This document shows, piece after piece, positions 22,473-33,410 of a DNA stretch of 64,000 bases. Origin of the DNA: Microvelia longipes (taxonomy: Eukaryota; Arthropoda; Insecta; Hemiptera; Veliidae). Below the pieces are notes generated by a model, which saw only the letters and a list, made by a program, of their open reading frames with translations, did not search any database and was not told the origin of the DNA. How positions within the stretch are numbered: position 1 is the first letter of the stretch; every line of letters begins with the position of its first letter. Made by a program: the position numbers and the translations under genes. The stretch lies in the NCBI GenBank assembly GCA_018340805.1, contig JACMZG010001863.1:53397315-53461314 (forward strand), in the 5' to 3' direction.

Positions 22473-22591
22473 NNNNNNNNNNNNNNNNNNNNNNNNNNNN
22501 NNNNNNNNNNNNNNNNNNNNNNNNNNNNNNNNNNNNNNNNNNNNNNNNNNNNNNNNNNNNNNNNNNNNNNNNNNNNNNNNNNNNNNNNNNN
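22473..22591. other. Assembly gap (119 N)
   Basis: Unknown bases between a tandem array and a family A copy. The gap probably replaces further repeat units and the 5' part of the family A element. Confidence 1.
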
Positions 22592-22939
22592 ATAAAATTA
22601 TCTAATTGAGTTGAAATTTAGTTAAAGTATATTATTACCTTTACGTAATAAATAAATGCATCAAGTTTAGTTTCAATATAACAAGAATATTTATGATTTT
22701 TGTTGGATCATAAAATTTAAGCAGCATTAAGCGTGGACAGTGCTGTATGGTTGACCACAGAGAATGAAACAGATGCATTTACGAGGACGAGTGAAGCGAG
22801 TCCGAAGACATGCTGCTGTATAATTTTGACGAATCGTATATTCTGAGGACGAGCGAAGCGAGTCCGAAACAGGGAGGACGAGCGAACCGAATCCGATGTG
22901 TTGAGGAAAAGTTCCGAGGTACCCCGAACCCGATTTTTT
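22592..22939 (+). repeat. Family A repeat, 3' part
   Basis: Starts inside the 'AATTGAGTTGAAATTT' block. Has the 5S-like segment at about 22708-22760 (TTTAAGCAGCATTAAGCGTG...GCTGTATGGTTGACC), three GAGCGAAGCGAGTCC-type units, GGTACCCCGAACCCGA and a six-T run at 22934-22939. Confidence 0.85.
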
Positions 22940-24529
22940 CTGAATGCTTTTTTTTGGCTTCGCTCGTAATAATGGTTATTTATTTTGAATTTAAACCTGG
23001 AATTTTTGACTAGTAAATAAGTTGTGCTAAGTTGTGCTAATGCTAAACTCGCAACCCGCCAGGGGGAATCCCTTTGAAAAATAAATTGCTTCGCCACTAT
23101 ACCATCCTATGAGAAATAAATTGTAAATTGAAATAAAATAAAAATAAAAAAAAATAAATAAATAAAAAATAAATTAAAAATAAAATAAATAAAATAAAAA
23201 TAAATAAAACAAAAAGAAATAAAATAAATTGCTTCGCCACTATATCATCCTATAATTAATATCCCAAAGTAAATGCCTTATCACCCGCACCATTCAATTG
23301 AATTTAAATGTAACCAATTTAAACTATTTATATTAAACGTTAAGTGAAAACAAATAGCTAAGAAGAAATATAAATAACATCGACTTGGACGTGGGATGTG
23401 TTAAACGAACAAAATATGCATTTAGATTGGAATTATTTTACTGTCCAGCTTTATAATTGGACAAAGTTTTGATTGGGTCCTCTATATTATGTATATAGAT
23501 CATGATAACGTTTGGTTTGTGATATTCAATTTGTATAACTGAAGTGAAATGAACAATAAAATACGCATTTATAAAAATAAAGGATAGCAATCGAAAACAA
23601 GCTGCCGATCAGGATCGAGGCTTCCTACTTATAACCTATAATACTTAATAAGTATTCTATAATATTATAAAATACTTTTCCTATTATTATTTATTTACAT
23701 ATTTGAGGTTTTACTTTTATTTACAAAGTTTCTCAATTGTCAAAAATTTTACCAAAGATCGGAATGAAAAAACCACAAAAAAAAACGAATAGATTGTAAT
23801 TATTACGTTAGACTGCATACCAACATAGACAGCATAAACATGACAGCATAAACATAAGGACAGAATAACTTGACACCACCACAAACTTGATTTACACCAA
23901 ATAAAGCATAACATACATGATAAACACTAAACATTAAGTAGGGATACGTGAAGTTATCAAGCTAAAAAATTCGTAACATCCCTAATTTAGGCTTTCTCAA
24001 TGTAACAATGTAACAATGTCCTTCAATGCTTTTTTTGGAATTTTTGGGGTGAAAGTTCAACTGATCTGAACGCGCGGGTAATTTATTAAAGCACCTTTTA
24101 TTACATTAAAATTTGGGGACTGGTGTAATTTGTTGAGCCTAAAAGTGGGAATATTGATAAATTTGCTAGCGTGTTAAAAAGACGCGCACATCTATCCATA
24201 TAAATAACTCGATAATTGAGCTAGTCACAGATAATGAGGTCTGAACCTCACTGTACTTAAAAATCTCCATTTGACACATTTTTTCAAAAAAACATAATAT
24301 AATAAAAAGTAAATATAATTATTTAAAGTGACGCATATTGTCAATTGATACATCGAGCTGGATTACTTAAAAATCTAATAAGTTTGTCCTCTTAAAGAAC
24401 TTGATTTTTTGAGCCATGTTTCATTTAAATTAGATTAGCCATTAGAGCCAATGAGTGTTAACAAGGAACGTAAAAATCATTTATTCAAATTTTTATTAAC
24501 ATGTAAATAACAGGTTATTATTTGAAGAT
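22940..24529. other. Interval without gene; low-complexity A/T block
   Basis: 23115-23225 is an (AAAT)n-like low-complexity tract. A TTGCTTCGCCACTATA.CATCCTAT word occurs on both sides of it (23085 and 23229). The rest, including a 65-codon minus frame at 23717-23914, shows no recognisable coding or RNA feature. Confidence 0.4.
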
Positions 24530-25062
24530 TGGCTGAACTTCGTATACGGGCACCCTGTTATCAATACTATATATCGATATTTTTTTAGTTTAGAGAGGTG
24601 ACGTAGGAATAATCATATATTGCCTTTTCTTTTACGTTTATGAAACATATTTTATTATTTTTTAAATGTTTTTGTGTTGTTTTTTATTTATTTGTTCCGC
24701 CCTAAAATGGGTTTATAACTATTTCATATTTTTTTATGTTTGATATGTTTTTAACTATGTTTTCTAAGAATATCGGATGACTTGCACCACATTTAAATTT
24801 TAAGTTACGCTCGGTTATTTTTTACGTATTTTGTTTTTTTTTTTTTCAGTTTTTAATTATATTTTGTTGTTAATGTTTTCATTTAATTTGTTGTATGGTT
24901 TTTAATGTGTTAATTATAATTAATAATTTAACGACGCTGCTGTATCTTGTAAGTGCTCAGTTCTCGTTACGTGCGCGTTAACCCGAGGATAAAAAAATCT
25001 CACCTATCGATATATAAGTATTGATACAGGGTCACCGATACCGAAGATTTACCGAAGATTTA
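24530..25062. mobile_element. Non-autonomous DNA element with CACCCTGT-type inverted ends
   Basis: Left AACTTCGTATACGGGCACCC, then TGTTATCAATACTATATATCGAT. The right end is the inverted equivalent (ATCGATATATAAGTATTGATACAGGGTCACCGATACCGAAG), about 45 bp with small indels. The interior (24600-25000) is AT-rich without a frame. The target duplication is obscured by ACCGAAGATTT tandem copies at the right. Confidence 0.6.
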
Positions 25063-25064
25063 CC

Positions 25065-25285
25065 GAAGATTTAGGTCTTCCAGTGGTGAAAGCGTCAATG
25101 TAGATGAAGAATCTGGCGTTTCGTTTTGTAGAGCATTGTGTTTTGAAATCTCATGATGTCTACATCCTGAAGATGCCTCCCACAGTGGAAGCGAAACGTC
25201 GGATTCTTCATCTACATTGACACGGTCACCACCTGAAGACCTAAATCTTCATGACTATAACCGCGGAAGCCTACGCAGTTTATTA
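25065..25285. mobile_element. Foldback retroelement-like repeat with ribozyme-like core
   Basis: The left arm GAAGATTTAGGTCTTCCAGTG...GTCAATGTAGATGAAGAATC is matched by the right arm GATTCTTCATCTACATTGAC...CCTGAAGACCTAAATCTTC. The right part ends GCGGAAGCCTACGCA, the same terminal words (inverted) as at 30926. The left arm has lost its CTGAAGA box and is joined to a TTTTGTAGAGCATTGTGTTTT word that is also at 31137. See the core at 25164-25204. Confidence 0.7.
25164..25204 (+). ncRNA. Hammerhead ribozyme-like core
   Basis: CTGAAGA 25167-25173. Stem II comes from GC (25075+100, i.e. 25175-25176) with GC (25191-25192) and CCA with TGG around a CAG loop, with an internal bulge. GAAA is at 25193-25196, CG at 25197-25198, TC at 25199-25200. 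Stem I pairs TC with GG only here; the related copy at 31178 has four pairs. All core bases are intact. Confidence 0.45.
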
Positions 25286-25455
25286 GGTTATTATTTGATA
25301 ACAAGTTCTTTTAACAGCATTGTTTGACTATCGAGCTTATCGTTTATTTCGATTAACTTCCATTTTGGTTTTTTATCCTCCAGATTTTGGAAGTGGGTCT
25401 GAAATCCGTTTTAGACGTCCCCCTACCATAAAATAATACGTTTCGCGAATCCTTA

Positions 25456-25481
25456 GTATATGTATATATATAAATATATAT

Positions 25482-25513
<32 letters not shown>
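25456..25513. repeat. (TA)n microsatellite
   Basis: TA repeats with TAAA and ATTA shifts. Confidence 0.9.
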
Positions 25514-25816
25514 CATTAATTTATATGTATTTTGGGGCGCTGAATTAAATTTAACCGGCCCGGAATCGATACGACTACTTTAAGTTGACCAAAATGTCAG
25601 AAAAAATAAAAACTAAAGGTTGTTAAAAGAGTAAAAAAAATAAATAAATTAGTAGTTGTTCCTCTTTATCCTAGATTAAGAATCAAGTAAAACCAGTTTA
25701 TGCAACCTAAAATATCTTAAATAACTAGAAAACACCTGATTTCCAAATAAATTTATTACGGAAGAACGAAGTAGAGAGAGAACAATACGAATTGTGAATG
25801 GTTTCTTGACCAATAT
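25514..25816. other. Interval with a family E fragment
   Basis: 25550-25580 (AACCGGCCCGGAATCGATAC) is the inverted match of 8400-8435. No gene. Confidence 0.45.
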
Positions 25817-25885
25817 CTATCTAATTGGTATAGTGCTCAGAGCACTGGACTACAGATCTAAAGATCCCGTGTTCGAGTCACTTTA
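25817..25885 (+). repeat. tRNA-like SINE head
   Basis: A box-like TTGGTATAGTG (25825-25835) and B box-like GTGTTCGAGTCAC (25869-25881) lie at tRNA spacing. CTGGACTACAGATCTA gives a weak anticodon-type stem-loop. The acceptor arms do not pair, so I call it a tRNA-derived repeat and not a tRNA gene. It resembles the minus-strand copy at 58196-58255 (TATAGTRCTGGACT...AGRTCC). Confidence 0.55.
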
Positions 25886-25989
25886 AAGATTAAAATATAT
25901 AATATGTTGTAACGCCACTGCTCAGGTTGTTAAATATATATTGAAAACTGGGAATAATTGGCAAAAATTGGATTAATAAGCAAGAAAGC

Positions 25990-26035
25990 ACGAATTTTAA
26001 AGAAAATATGCCCGGCTTGCGGACTCCTGCGCTAC
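25990..26035 (-). repeat. Family B fragment
   Basis: CACGAATTTTAAAGAAAATA...GCGGACTCCTGCGC is a diverged inverted copy of the GGCGCGGTGGTCCGC...TTTCCTTTGGATGCGTG block. A similar one is at 40460-40505. Confidence 0.45.
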
Positions 26036-26061
26036 AATTTTTGTTTCTATGAAAACATTAG

Positions 26062-26357
26062 AGGACCCCGCAAAATCTTATGAAAAATGGCTCTCGGCTA
26101 AATTCGCTGAAACTTTGCATAAATACTAAACTTAACATGCTGATCAAACCGTATTTATGCAAAGTGTCAGCGACTTTGACCGAGAGCCAGTTGTATATGG
26201 ATATACACTGATATTGTAATATAAGGGCCTTACAAGGCTAAAGGATAAAGATAGAGCGTTTGCCCATTGACACGTTGATCAGCATGTTAAGTTAGTATTA
26301 TGCAAAGTTTCAGCGAATTAGCCGAGAGCCATTTTCATAAGGATTTTGCGGTCCTTC
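26062..26357. repeat. Foldback element with 85-bp arms
   Basis: AGGACCCCGCAAAATCTTAT...GCTCTCGGCTAA...CATGCTGATCA (26062-26146) is matched by its complement at 26277-26357. A third, partial copy of the GCAAAG.TTCAGCGA...CCGAGAGCCA block lies inside (26155-26195). No frame. Confidence 0.8.
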
Positions 26358-27090
26358 GTGAATTAATTTTATAATTTAATATCTATAAAGACAATTATAA
26401 AAAAATATTTTGAGAGTGCTGCTATTGGTCAAATAGCAATGCTAATGATAGACAATTCATTTTTATTTTATTATGTAACAGAACTTACTTCCTCCATGTA
26501 CCTCAATTGCATATTGAGATTACTCCATTGAATTTTGGAATTTCACCAGAAATATCTGTTTTAGGCTTTTTTTAAGTCGTTCCGTATTTTTCGTTGAATT
26601 TCATACATCTTATTAAAAGTAAATAATTTATTCGCTGATAATTTTCCTTAATAATTCATTACAATTTGGAATGAAATATTAGCTTTATCATCGAATTGGA
26701 CAAGTAGGATTTATGATTTTCTTATCACGAAGTTTGAGTTGCTGGAGCGAGAGGAGTTAAATGTAAAGGAAATTATGACTACTTGCCCCCGAGCCCTTTT
26801 ACTTTGCCCTCTTATAAATCTTAAAATATAAACCAACAAAATTTATCACGTAATTTAACTTGGAAAACAGTTTTCCAAGGAAAGCCTAAAAATAAGAGCC
26901 GGTTTAGTATTTCCTTGTTATGACTTTACTAATTCATAGTTTTTTTGGGAAGGTAAGATTAAGAGATTAATAGTACCGCTATCTAGCTAAAAAATAGTAG
27001 TATTTGATATGATTATTCTAAGCTGTTTGAACGTGAAGAATAGATGTACAAAAATAAATTTGTCTACGGTTAATAGTACATTACTTTAGT
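26358..27090. other. Interval without gene
   Basis: AT-rich. No frame beyond chance and no repeat family recognised. Confidence 0.4.
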
Positions 27091-27400
27091 GAGTCACCCG
27101 TGGTGTAGTGGTTAAGGTGCGTGGCCATAAAATGAATGGACTTTAAACTCCCGAGTTAAATTAGTCATGGGTTCAATCCCAGCACGGACCCCTGGGATTT
27201 TTATCAGAGGGATAAGAATTCTGCGTACCTTCAGAAAAGACGTAAAGCCGGTGGTCTTGGGCTTGTGCGTTGTCAGGTACTCGTTAAAGATCCCTTACCC
27301 TAAATGAAACTGGGTATAGGCAAAATTTAGGACCTCAGTAGATTCATTAAAATACTATAGTGTGTCTGCCTTGTAGTTTAAAGTGTATGGAGGTTTGGTT
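27091..27400 (+). repeat. tRNA-derived SINE
   Basis: A box TGGTGTAGTGG at 27101-27111 and B box GGTTCAATCCC at 27170-27180 form a standard RNA polymerase III type 2 promoter, though their spacing (59 bp) is wider than in a tRNA. The body continues with GACCCCTGGGATTTTTATC and GACGTAAAGCCGGTGGTC, a unit reminiscent of SINE central domains. It belongs to the host's retroposons, mobilised by LINE enzymes. I see no clear 3' tail or target duplication. Confidence 0.75.
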
Positions 27401-27670
27401 TAACAGTTTGGGCACGTGTTGTTCCTAGTTTTCACTAGACTATAAGAGTCAGTGAAAATGTATGATGTCAGTGAAAATGTATGATGTCAGTGAAAATGTA
27501 TAAAACTGTATGATTGCTTAAAAAAAGCATAAGAGGAAATATAGAAATTCTCGGCTCTTCTGTCTAAATTAGATGAAATATACCTACACTTCAAATTAAA
27601 AGGGGTAGAACACTATCTTAGGGAGCTGGTAAAAAGGGCCCATTAACGTGGCCTACTTGCCTGGTAGTTA
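27401..27670 (+). repeat. Family F repeat with a short tandem expansion
   Basis: Words GGGCACGTGTT.TTCCTAGTT, 'CGGCTCTTCTGTCTAAATTAG', and 'GGCCTACTTGC' recur in the same order at 36020-36168. 27449-27503 is a threefold TGATGTCAGTGAAAATGTA tandem. It may be the 3' body of the SINE just upstream. Confidence 0.5.
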
Positions 27671-27774
27671 CTACCACTCCCCCCCATATTACTACAAATA
27701 CATTACTTTAACCTTTGGGCTTTGGGTGAGATCAACACCGGAGGAACCTATAATGAGAAAAACGCATCTTTGCA

Positions 27775-28068
27775 TGTTCTATGAATTTTCAGATTTTTTG
27801 CTGAGTCATAAATGACAGTTAATGGTGGCATAAAAAATATTTTCCAAAAAGCACCACTAGAGCTAAAGATTAGTTTTGTCCTAAGTTTTAAATCATAGAT
27901 AAACAATATTAACATATACAGCTATGTTTTGATAATTAACATAACAAAACATAAAAACCATAGGTTAAAATTTAAGCATGTTCCTTAATAAGGTGAAATC
28001 CTTGTTTTTGATTTTTCACAAGTAGAATACTTTTCCTATATACCTACGGTATAAAGGAGGACAAATAA
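27775..28068 (-). repeat. Family A repeat, 5' half
   Basis: The minus-strand copy runs from the 'GCATC...TTATGAATTTTC' block to the terminal hairpin at 28028-28068 (TACTTTTCCTATATACC, GGTATAAAGGAGG). It is internally shortened. Confidence 0.75.
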
Positions 28069-28159
28069 GAAATAATTTACAAGCTTATAGTCGCATAATA
28101 TATTACGTCTATGGCGTTGTCTAGTAATTATATTACTTAAACAGAATTGATATAAATAT

Positions 28160-28350
28160 ATAAATAAATAAATAAACAATTTATTCGCACTTAAACATAA
28201 TTAACATAACAAACAAACAAAACACAAACATAACATAACAAACAAACATAACATAAACATAACATAATTAAACATACAAAGATAAGTAAAATTTTGTGCT
28301 AAGTCGGGGCTAAGCCGTGGTGCCCCGGCAATAAATAAATAAATGGGAAA
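28160..28350 (-). repeat. Retroelement 3' tail, antisense
   Basis: (TAAA)n at the left followed by a run of AACATAACAAACA words and ending GTCGGGGCTAAGCCGTGGTG, then CCCCGGCAATAAATAAATAAAT. Read on the minus strand this looks like the end of a LINE or SINE before an A-rich tail. Family unknown. Confidence 0.35.
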
Positions 28351-29440
28351 ATACAGGTTTTTATATTATTTAATCTTGGATTACTTATATTCGTGTTTGT
28401 AAGTAAAGTACATTGGTTTCTTCTTTTTCCTTTATTCTTTATACCCTTGCATCTATTTCATTATTTCTATTAATTTTCTTTTATTAATTAGTTTTACTAT
28501 TATTTAATAGATAAAATATTCAATTTTTAATGTTAATTTTTAACACTTACATGCAAATGCGCGTATATAACAAATAAATAATTATCTAATTGTTTATCTT
28601 TTAATTATTTAGTTACTAAACTTTTAACTAACTAATGTTTAAATATTAATTAACTTATTAGTTAACTATCACAGCTTAACAGTAAATATATTATTTAAAC
28701 AGAATTGATATAAATCTTTACTTCAATTTGACAGATAAGAGAAAGCGATCTCAATGCGTAGATCAATAGTTTTTTATAGATGGTGTGCGTTCTCTGTGCT
28801 GTATGTTATACATAGTAACATACAGAACATGGAATACATGGTTTTCACTGTCACAGCTTGCCATAGTAATTACATTAGAGAGCTCAGTAGAATGTAGATG
28901 GGCTCAGAGGCCTAATAGTTCTCCCAACTAATAGAGTCGTTTTGATTCCTCCTGGGTCTAATTTGATTACGTATCTGATGTTATTAGACAATATAATGGA
29001 AACAAGTTGGGTTGAATAGGATTCAAGCGAGTTTTACATTATTTAGGTTTCAGAGACTTTGTACTAAAAATATATATGATTACTTCAGATCTCCTTATTT
29101 GATTGGGGCGCCCTCTCCCCCACTCAAATCGGTTAGTTAAAAACCCTTGAAATTTGGAGTTATCGGCCACAAAAGTTTTTTTTGAAAGGATTGAAAGAAA
29201 TACCTCTATACAATTAAAACTACATTTTTGAGCTCAATAAGTAGAAGAAATACATTTGTTTAACTTTGAAACAATCTTGTTACAATATTATGTAATTCAA
29301 TAATTTATGCAATAATTCTTATTTCCTATTTCCCAATATGTTTACTAGAATTATAAGTTCACTGGAGAGCCGAGCTCTGTGTAACCAGGTTGTTAAAAAA
29401 TAGCTTATAATATGTTAAAAAGTATAACATGCAAATATTA
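28351..29440. other. AT-rich interval, no gene seen
   Basis: It contains one perfect 10-bp stem hairpin, CTGTATGTTA (28799-28808) with TAACATACAG (28815-28824). No coding frame. Confidence 0.4.
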
Positions 29441-29505
29441 ATATATATATATATAATATATATATATATATAATATATATATTATATAATATATATATTA
29501 TAAGT
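29441..29505. repeat. (TA)n microsatellite
   Basis: TA repeats with several AATA shifts. Confidence 0.9.
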
Positions 29506-30925
29506 TCCCACACCCACATAAAAAGCCTAATTAGTATCATGATTAGGGACTAAAATACATCGATCCAAGCATTAGCTTAATGCTATCGCAAATTTTGTTA
29601 AAATATAATTGAACAATCTAGTTTCAACTAGATTGTAGAGTATATGAGTAACTTCTTATACTCTGGTTGACTTGAGTAAGCTTTGACGTTAAGTGCTTTA
29701 CGGCAGTAGTTGTTTTATATACAGTTAATTTGAATCTGAGAGTTGATTTGAAGAAGTCCAGCTAGTTTAAAATTGTTTGATGATTAAATGAATCTTAAGA
29801 ATATGTATGATGTATTTAATGAGAGACGAAACAATTAATTAAGCATAATCTCTCCCATGCCGCAGGACTTGGTTCTCTTTTGTTTAGTATTATTGTTTAG
29901 AAATAATTTTCGTTTATGCCGACATTGTTCCCACAAGATTATCTGTTGACTATAAACGTATTGCAATACACGACATTTCTTTTAGAGATGCAATTTGGTG
30001 TGCACTGTAGAAGAAAATTGTTTCTCTTTTATTTAGGCAATAATTATTTACCCTCGACTACGACTCCAGAACTGATATCTTTTATTACCCTAAATTTAGC
30101 CTCGGTGCTATCTCTCTTACTCTACGCATATCTAGTTAGTTCGCCTAGAATGAAGTTTATAATAATTAACATTATCTCAAAGAAAATACCAATTGCCTAT
30201 ACTAATTGGCGAGGAAGCAATTATTTTTAACCACCTTCATGTTCTTTACTTTACCTACCTATTCCCTTTCATGTTTTCATTCAACTTACCACAAAAAGGG
30301 CAAATATGATTGGAAAATATACCTCAAAGAAATATGAAAATAATTTTCCCGAGTACATCTATTTTTAGAGTCCATTAGTGGGTTGTCTAGTCTAAATTAC
30401 TGTTGTGATCAAGCCTGCCGCCCTCGATAACTTTCTCCGAGTTTTGTTAGCATTTCCAATCTACAGCAGAGTGGCCGACCCCTCCCATTTCTAAATATTA
30501 GAATGGGGAAAATCAATTTCTTGTTCTAGACTTCGTTAAGAAGCTTATTTCAAGCTGCTTATAACTCTACAATATTTCGCTATTATTAAGCCTATTATGC
30601 AAATCTGTTTCTCTTCCTCATTATAACACCTTGTATTGCCTATTAAAAGGTCAATTTGTTACTCCCTCCTGAATGCTCAATAACAAACCATTTATCATCT
30701 TTTAATCCTAGTTAAAACAGCTCTTTGCAAAATTATCCCTGTGTAATTCCTGTATTGCCTTGTCGAGTATTTAAGCCAATAATATAATGCCTGCCATAGA
30801 CAGATTCCAATTTTTAATTGGAATCTGTATTAAATGTATGCAAGGGATCTGATGTCTGTCTAAACATATAATAAAATCACTATAAAATGAATTGTACTTT
30901 TAATTATTACGATACAAGATTAAAA
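29506..30925. other. Interval with one unexplained 104-codon frame
   Basis: The plus frame 29916-30230 begins MPTLFPQDYLLTINVLQYTT and has a hydrophobic stretch near its end (LNLASVLSLLLYAYL). I recognise no family. Its composition is what AT-rich DNA yields, and there is no clear promoter or splice context. A hairpin AGATTCCAATT...AATTGGAATCTGT lies near 30800-30826. Confidence 0.3.
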
Positions 30926-30999
30926 TTGCGTAGGCTTCCGTGGTTATTGTCATGAAGATTTAGGTCTTGCGGTGTTGACCGCGACAATGTAGATGAAGA

Positions 31000-31040
31000 A
31001 TCCGACGTTTCGCTTCCACTGTGGGAGGCATCTTCAGGGG
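31000..31040 (-). ncRNA. Hammerhead ribozyme-like core (left arm)
   Basis: On the minus strand CTGAAGA (31037-31031), ATGCCTCCCACAGTGGAAGC-type stem II, GAAA (31011-31008), CG, TC (31005-31004), GGAT. Stem I is CCC against GGA, weaker than in the right-arm copy. Confidence 0.45.
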
Positions 31041-31173
31041 TGTAGGACATCAAGGATAGAAACACAATTTTCTACAAAACTGAACTCAACTTCATTAGAC
31101 TAGATAACCCCTTTTATTCAATTTTCATAGTTCAGTTTTGTAGAGCATTGTGTTTTTATCCATGATGTCCAAC

Positions 31174-31215
31174 ATCCCTGAAGATGCCTTTCACAGTGAA
31201 AGTGAAACGTCGGAT
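31174..31215 (+). ncRNA. Hammerhead ribozyme-like core (right arm)
   Basis: ATCC (31174-31177), CTGAAGA (31178-31184), stem II region TGCCTTTCACAGTGAAAGT, GAAA (31204-31207), CG, TC (31210-31211), GGAT (31212-31215). ATCC and GGAT give a four-pair stem I exactly where the fold requires it, and CTTTCAC/GTGAAAG gives a good stem II. Core bases are intact. Confidence 0.55.
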
Positions 31216-31300
31216 CTAAATTGAACGGTCTGAATCTAAATTGAAACATCTAAATTGACGCGGTCAACACCGCAAGACTTAAATCTTCAAGATTAAAATT

Positions 31301-31599
31301 CTTTATGACTATTTTGTAAAACCTTTATGCTCCGTCTAAAGGTAAAGAGAAATACTCTATAAAACTATATTTTAACTCTATTTGGCTAAAGTATCGATAT
31401 TTATCAAAACTTCTTTTGACTAGATAACCCCTTTTGTTCAATTTTCATAAATTAAAACATATTTCACCCTATACTTTACACAATTATTAAATGACAAAGA
31501 GAAAGAAACAAAAGAACTAAGAGTCACATAAAGTAAGGAATCCTTGAGGCTAAACAATTTGTGAAGCTGTCGATTGTCTTATCAAGAAATGGCATTTAA
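31301..31599. other. Interval without gene
   Basis: Contains a second copy of 'GACTAGATAACCCCTTTT.TTC' (31100 and 31417), a diverged direct repeat. Nothing coding. Confidence 0.4.
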
Positions 31600-31940
31600 A
31601 GTTTTATCAAATTTATGGAATGACTTGTGTACGGTATAGAGTTGAAATTCGGTACAAGTTTATACCTTGACGTAATAAATAAGTGTAAAAAGTTTCGTTT
31701 CAATACGACAGGTATATCTATGGTTTTTGTTGGATTATAAAAGTTAAGCAGCATCGAGCGTGGTCAGTGCTGTATGAGTAACCGATGAGATTAAAACGGG
31801 TGTATTTATTATCTCAAGACGAATGAAGCGAGTTTTTTGCTGTATAAATTTAACGACTTGTACATTCTGAGGACGAGATAAGTTAGTCAGAAGCTGGGAG
31901 GATTAGCGTTGCGAATTCGAAGTAATGAGGAAAAGTTGTT
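31600..31940 (+). repeat. Family A repeat, 3' half, truncated at the end
   Basis: From 'TGGAATGACTTGTGTACG' through the 5S-like segment at 31742-31790 (GTTAAGCAGCATCGAGCGTG...GCTGTATGAGTAACC) to GGAAAAGTTG. The GGTAC hairpin and T-run are missing. Confidence 0.8.
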
Positions 31941-32271
31941 TGTTGAAAAATTTGTTTTCTGTTTAGTGTAACTCTGTTAAGCCGTTTGACTTTTACCGTG
32001 AAAACAAGAAAAGTACAACCATCTCTTATTCCGTTAATAATATGGTAGCCTAATTCGTGTTTAATTTTTTTTTAATCCGTAGGTACTCAAACGTAGCTAA
32101 CTAACAGGACACATGAGCATAAGCTTCATAAGAATCTTTTATTTTACTATACTTTTCCTATCATAAATAAATCTTACAAAAAGTGGTTACAATAAAGTAC
32201 CCCATACTTTAGATCTTAAAAAATAACTTCGCTGGATAGGGCTATTAATCTTAACAATGACTTAAGAAAAT

Positions 32272-33019
32272 AAAATCGGGTACGGGGTACCTCTGATCTT
32301 TTCCTCATCACATCGCATATGCACTGACGCTCATCCTTCCTGCTTCAGATTCGCTTCGCTCTTCCTCAGAATATACAATTTATACAATCCGCCAAATTTA
32401 AACTCGTCCTCAGATAGTAAATGCATCCGTTTCATTCCCAGCGGTCATCCATATAGCACTGACCACGCTCAATGCTACCCAACTTTTATGATCCAACAAA
32501 AATCATGTATATTTTTGTTGCATTAAACCGAAACTTTGTGTACTTATTTATTAAGTAAAGGTATACTCTTGTACTATATTGTAACTCAATTGAATAATTT
32601 CCTGATTTTTTACAATTTTTTTAAAAAACTTGCATAAGTCATTCCATAAAAATTAAAATAATTCTGATAATGAGATGAAACTTGGCACATACATTAGTCT
32701 TATGCATAATTTTTCCGCGTTTTTTGATATTCCAAAAGTTTCGCTGTGTCATTACTGCGGGTTAGTGACGTCATAAAAAATATTTTCCAAATAAGCACAA
32801 CTACAGCGGTAGATAGATTTTTCTATTAAGTTTCAATTCTCTTGCATAAATACACTAGGAGCTACGATGATAACACACACACACACAAATACAGACAGAC
32901 AACTTTGAGAAAACCACTTAGAGGGCCTTTAAAACACCTGAATCGGATAACTCCGATTTACCCGGTTTCGGATTTTTTGCAAACACAATACTTTTTCCTG
33001 GTACAATTGAGGAAAAGTA
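32272..33019 (-). repeat. Family A repeat, full-length copy
   Basis: The minus-oriented complete copy runs from AAATCGGGTACGGGGTACC (3' end) to the terminal hairpin at 32991-33019 (short form). The 5S-like segment is at about 32443-32493. One CGCTTCGCTC unit remains. The block 'GTTAGTGACGTCATAAAAAA' is at 32761. Frames inside are accidental. Confidence 0.88.
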
Positions 33020-33275
33020 AAAAAGATCAAGAGCCTGTCCTTAAATATTTTTTTTTATTTACAATCATCGCAAAGCGCATTCGAGCGCTTTCTCCTTTGT
33101 CTTTTTTTTAAATATTATCTTTCTTCATTGATTTGTGTTCACGGTAATTTAATTGTTTAATTATTCTACTCAATTTATATTAATTATCTTCCTACCTGTC
33201 TTTTATTTATTTTGTTTTTATTATTTTTTTTGTTATCTTTAAATGTTTTGAATTTTGTATTTTATAATTTTGGTC

Positions 33276-33310
33276 AGGATGATGGTCTTGATAGGTCAAA
33301 AGCGCTTTGT
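33276..33310 (+). ncRNA. Decayed hammerhead-like core
   Basis: AGGATGA stands for CTGATGA. GGTCT (33284-33288) pairs with AGGTC (33293-33297). AAAA replaces GAAA, then GCGC (33302-33305) and TT. The flanking AT-rich 5' region and 3' 'TTTCT...CTTTCTTTTCTTT' resemble 14580-14830, so this is the same element family, inactive. Confidence 0.4.
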
Positions 33311-33410
33311 GTCATTTCTACATAAACAGAGAAAAACTATTTATCTTTCTTTTCTTTAAATGATCTCCATTTATGCTCATAGTGGAACTTAAAAAAAACT
33401 TTTTGTGGTG

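Larger units (their letters stand above)
30926..31300. mobile_element. Foldback retroelement-like repeat with two ribozyme-like cores
   Basis: Begins GCGTAGGCTTCCGTGG, GAAGATTTAGGTCTTGCGGT, TGACCGCG; the right part returns as the complement (GACGCGGTCAACACCGCAAG, TTAAATCTTC). Each arm carries CTGAAGATGCC...CACAGTG and GAAACGTCGGAT, pointing towards the outer ends. The same family is at 25065-25285. Inverted terminal copies and hammerhead motifs are features of Penelope-like elements and their derivatives; no reverse transcriptase is present here. Confidence 0.7.

Noticed and set aside
22717..23097. 126-codon minus frame
   Set aside because: It runs antisense through a family A copy with its CGCTTCGCTC units, so it is a repeat by-product. 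The similar frame at 5106-5357 is rejected for the same reason.
25817..25885. Functional tRNA gene
   Set aside because: A and B boxes are present, but acceptor arms do not pair and the T stem is only three pairs; it resembles another SINE head at 58196.
28351..29440. Conserved regulatory island between repeats
   Set aside because: Apart from a 10-bp hairpin at 28799 there is no clustered motif, CpG enrichment or palindromic site that would support it.
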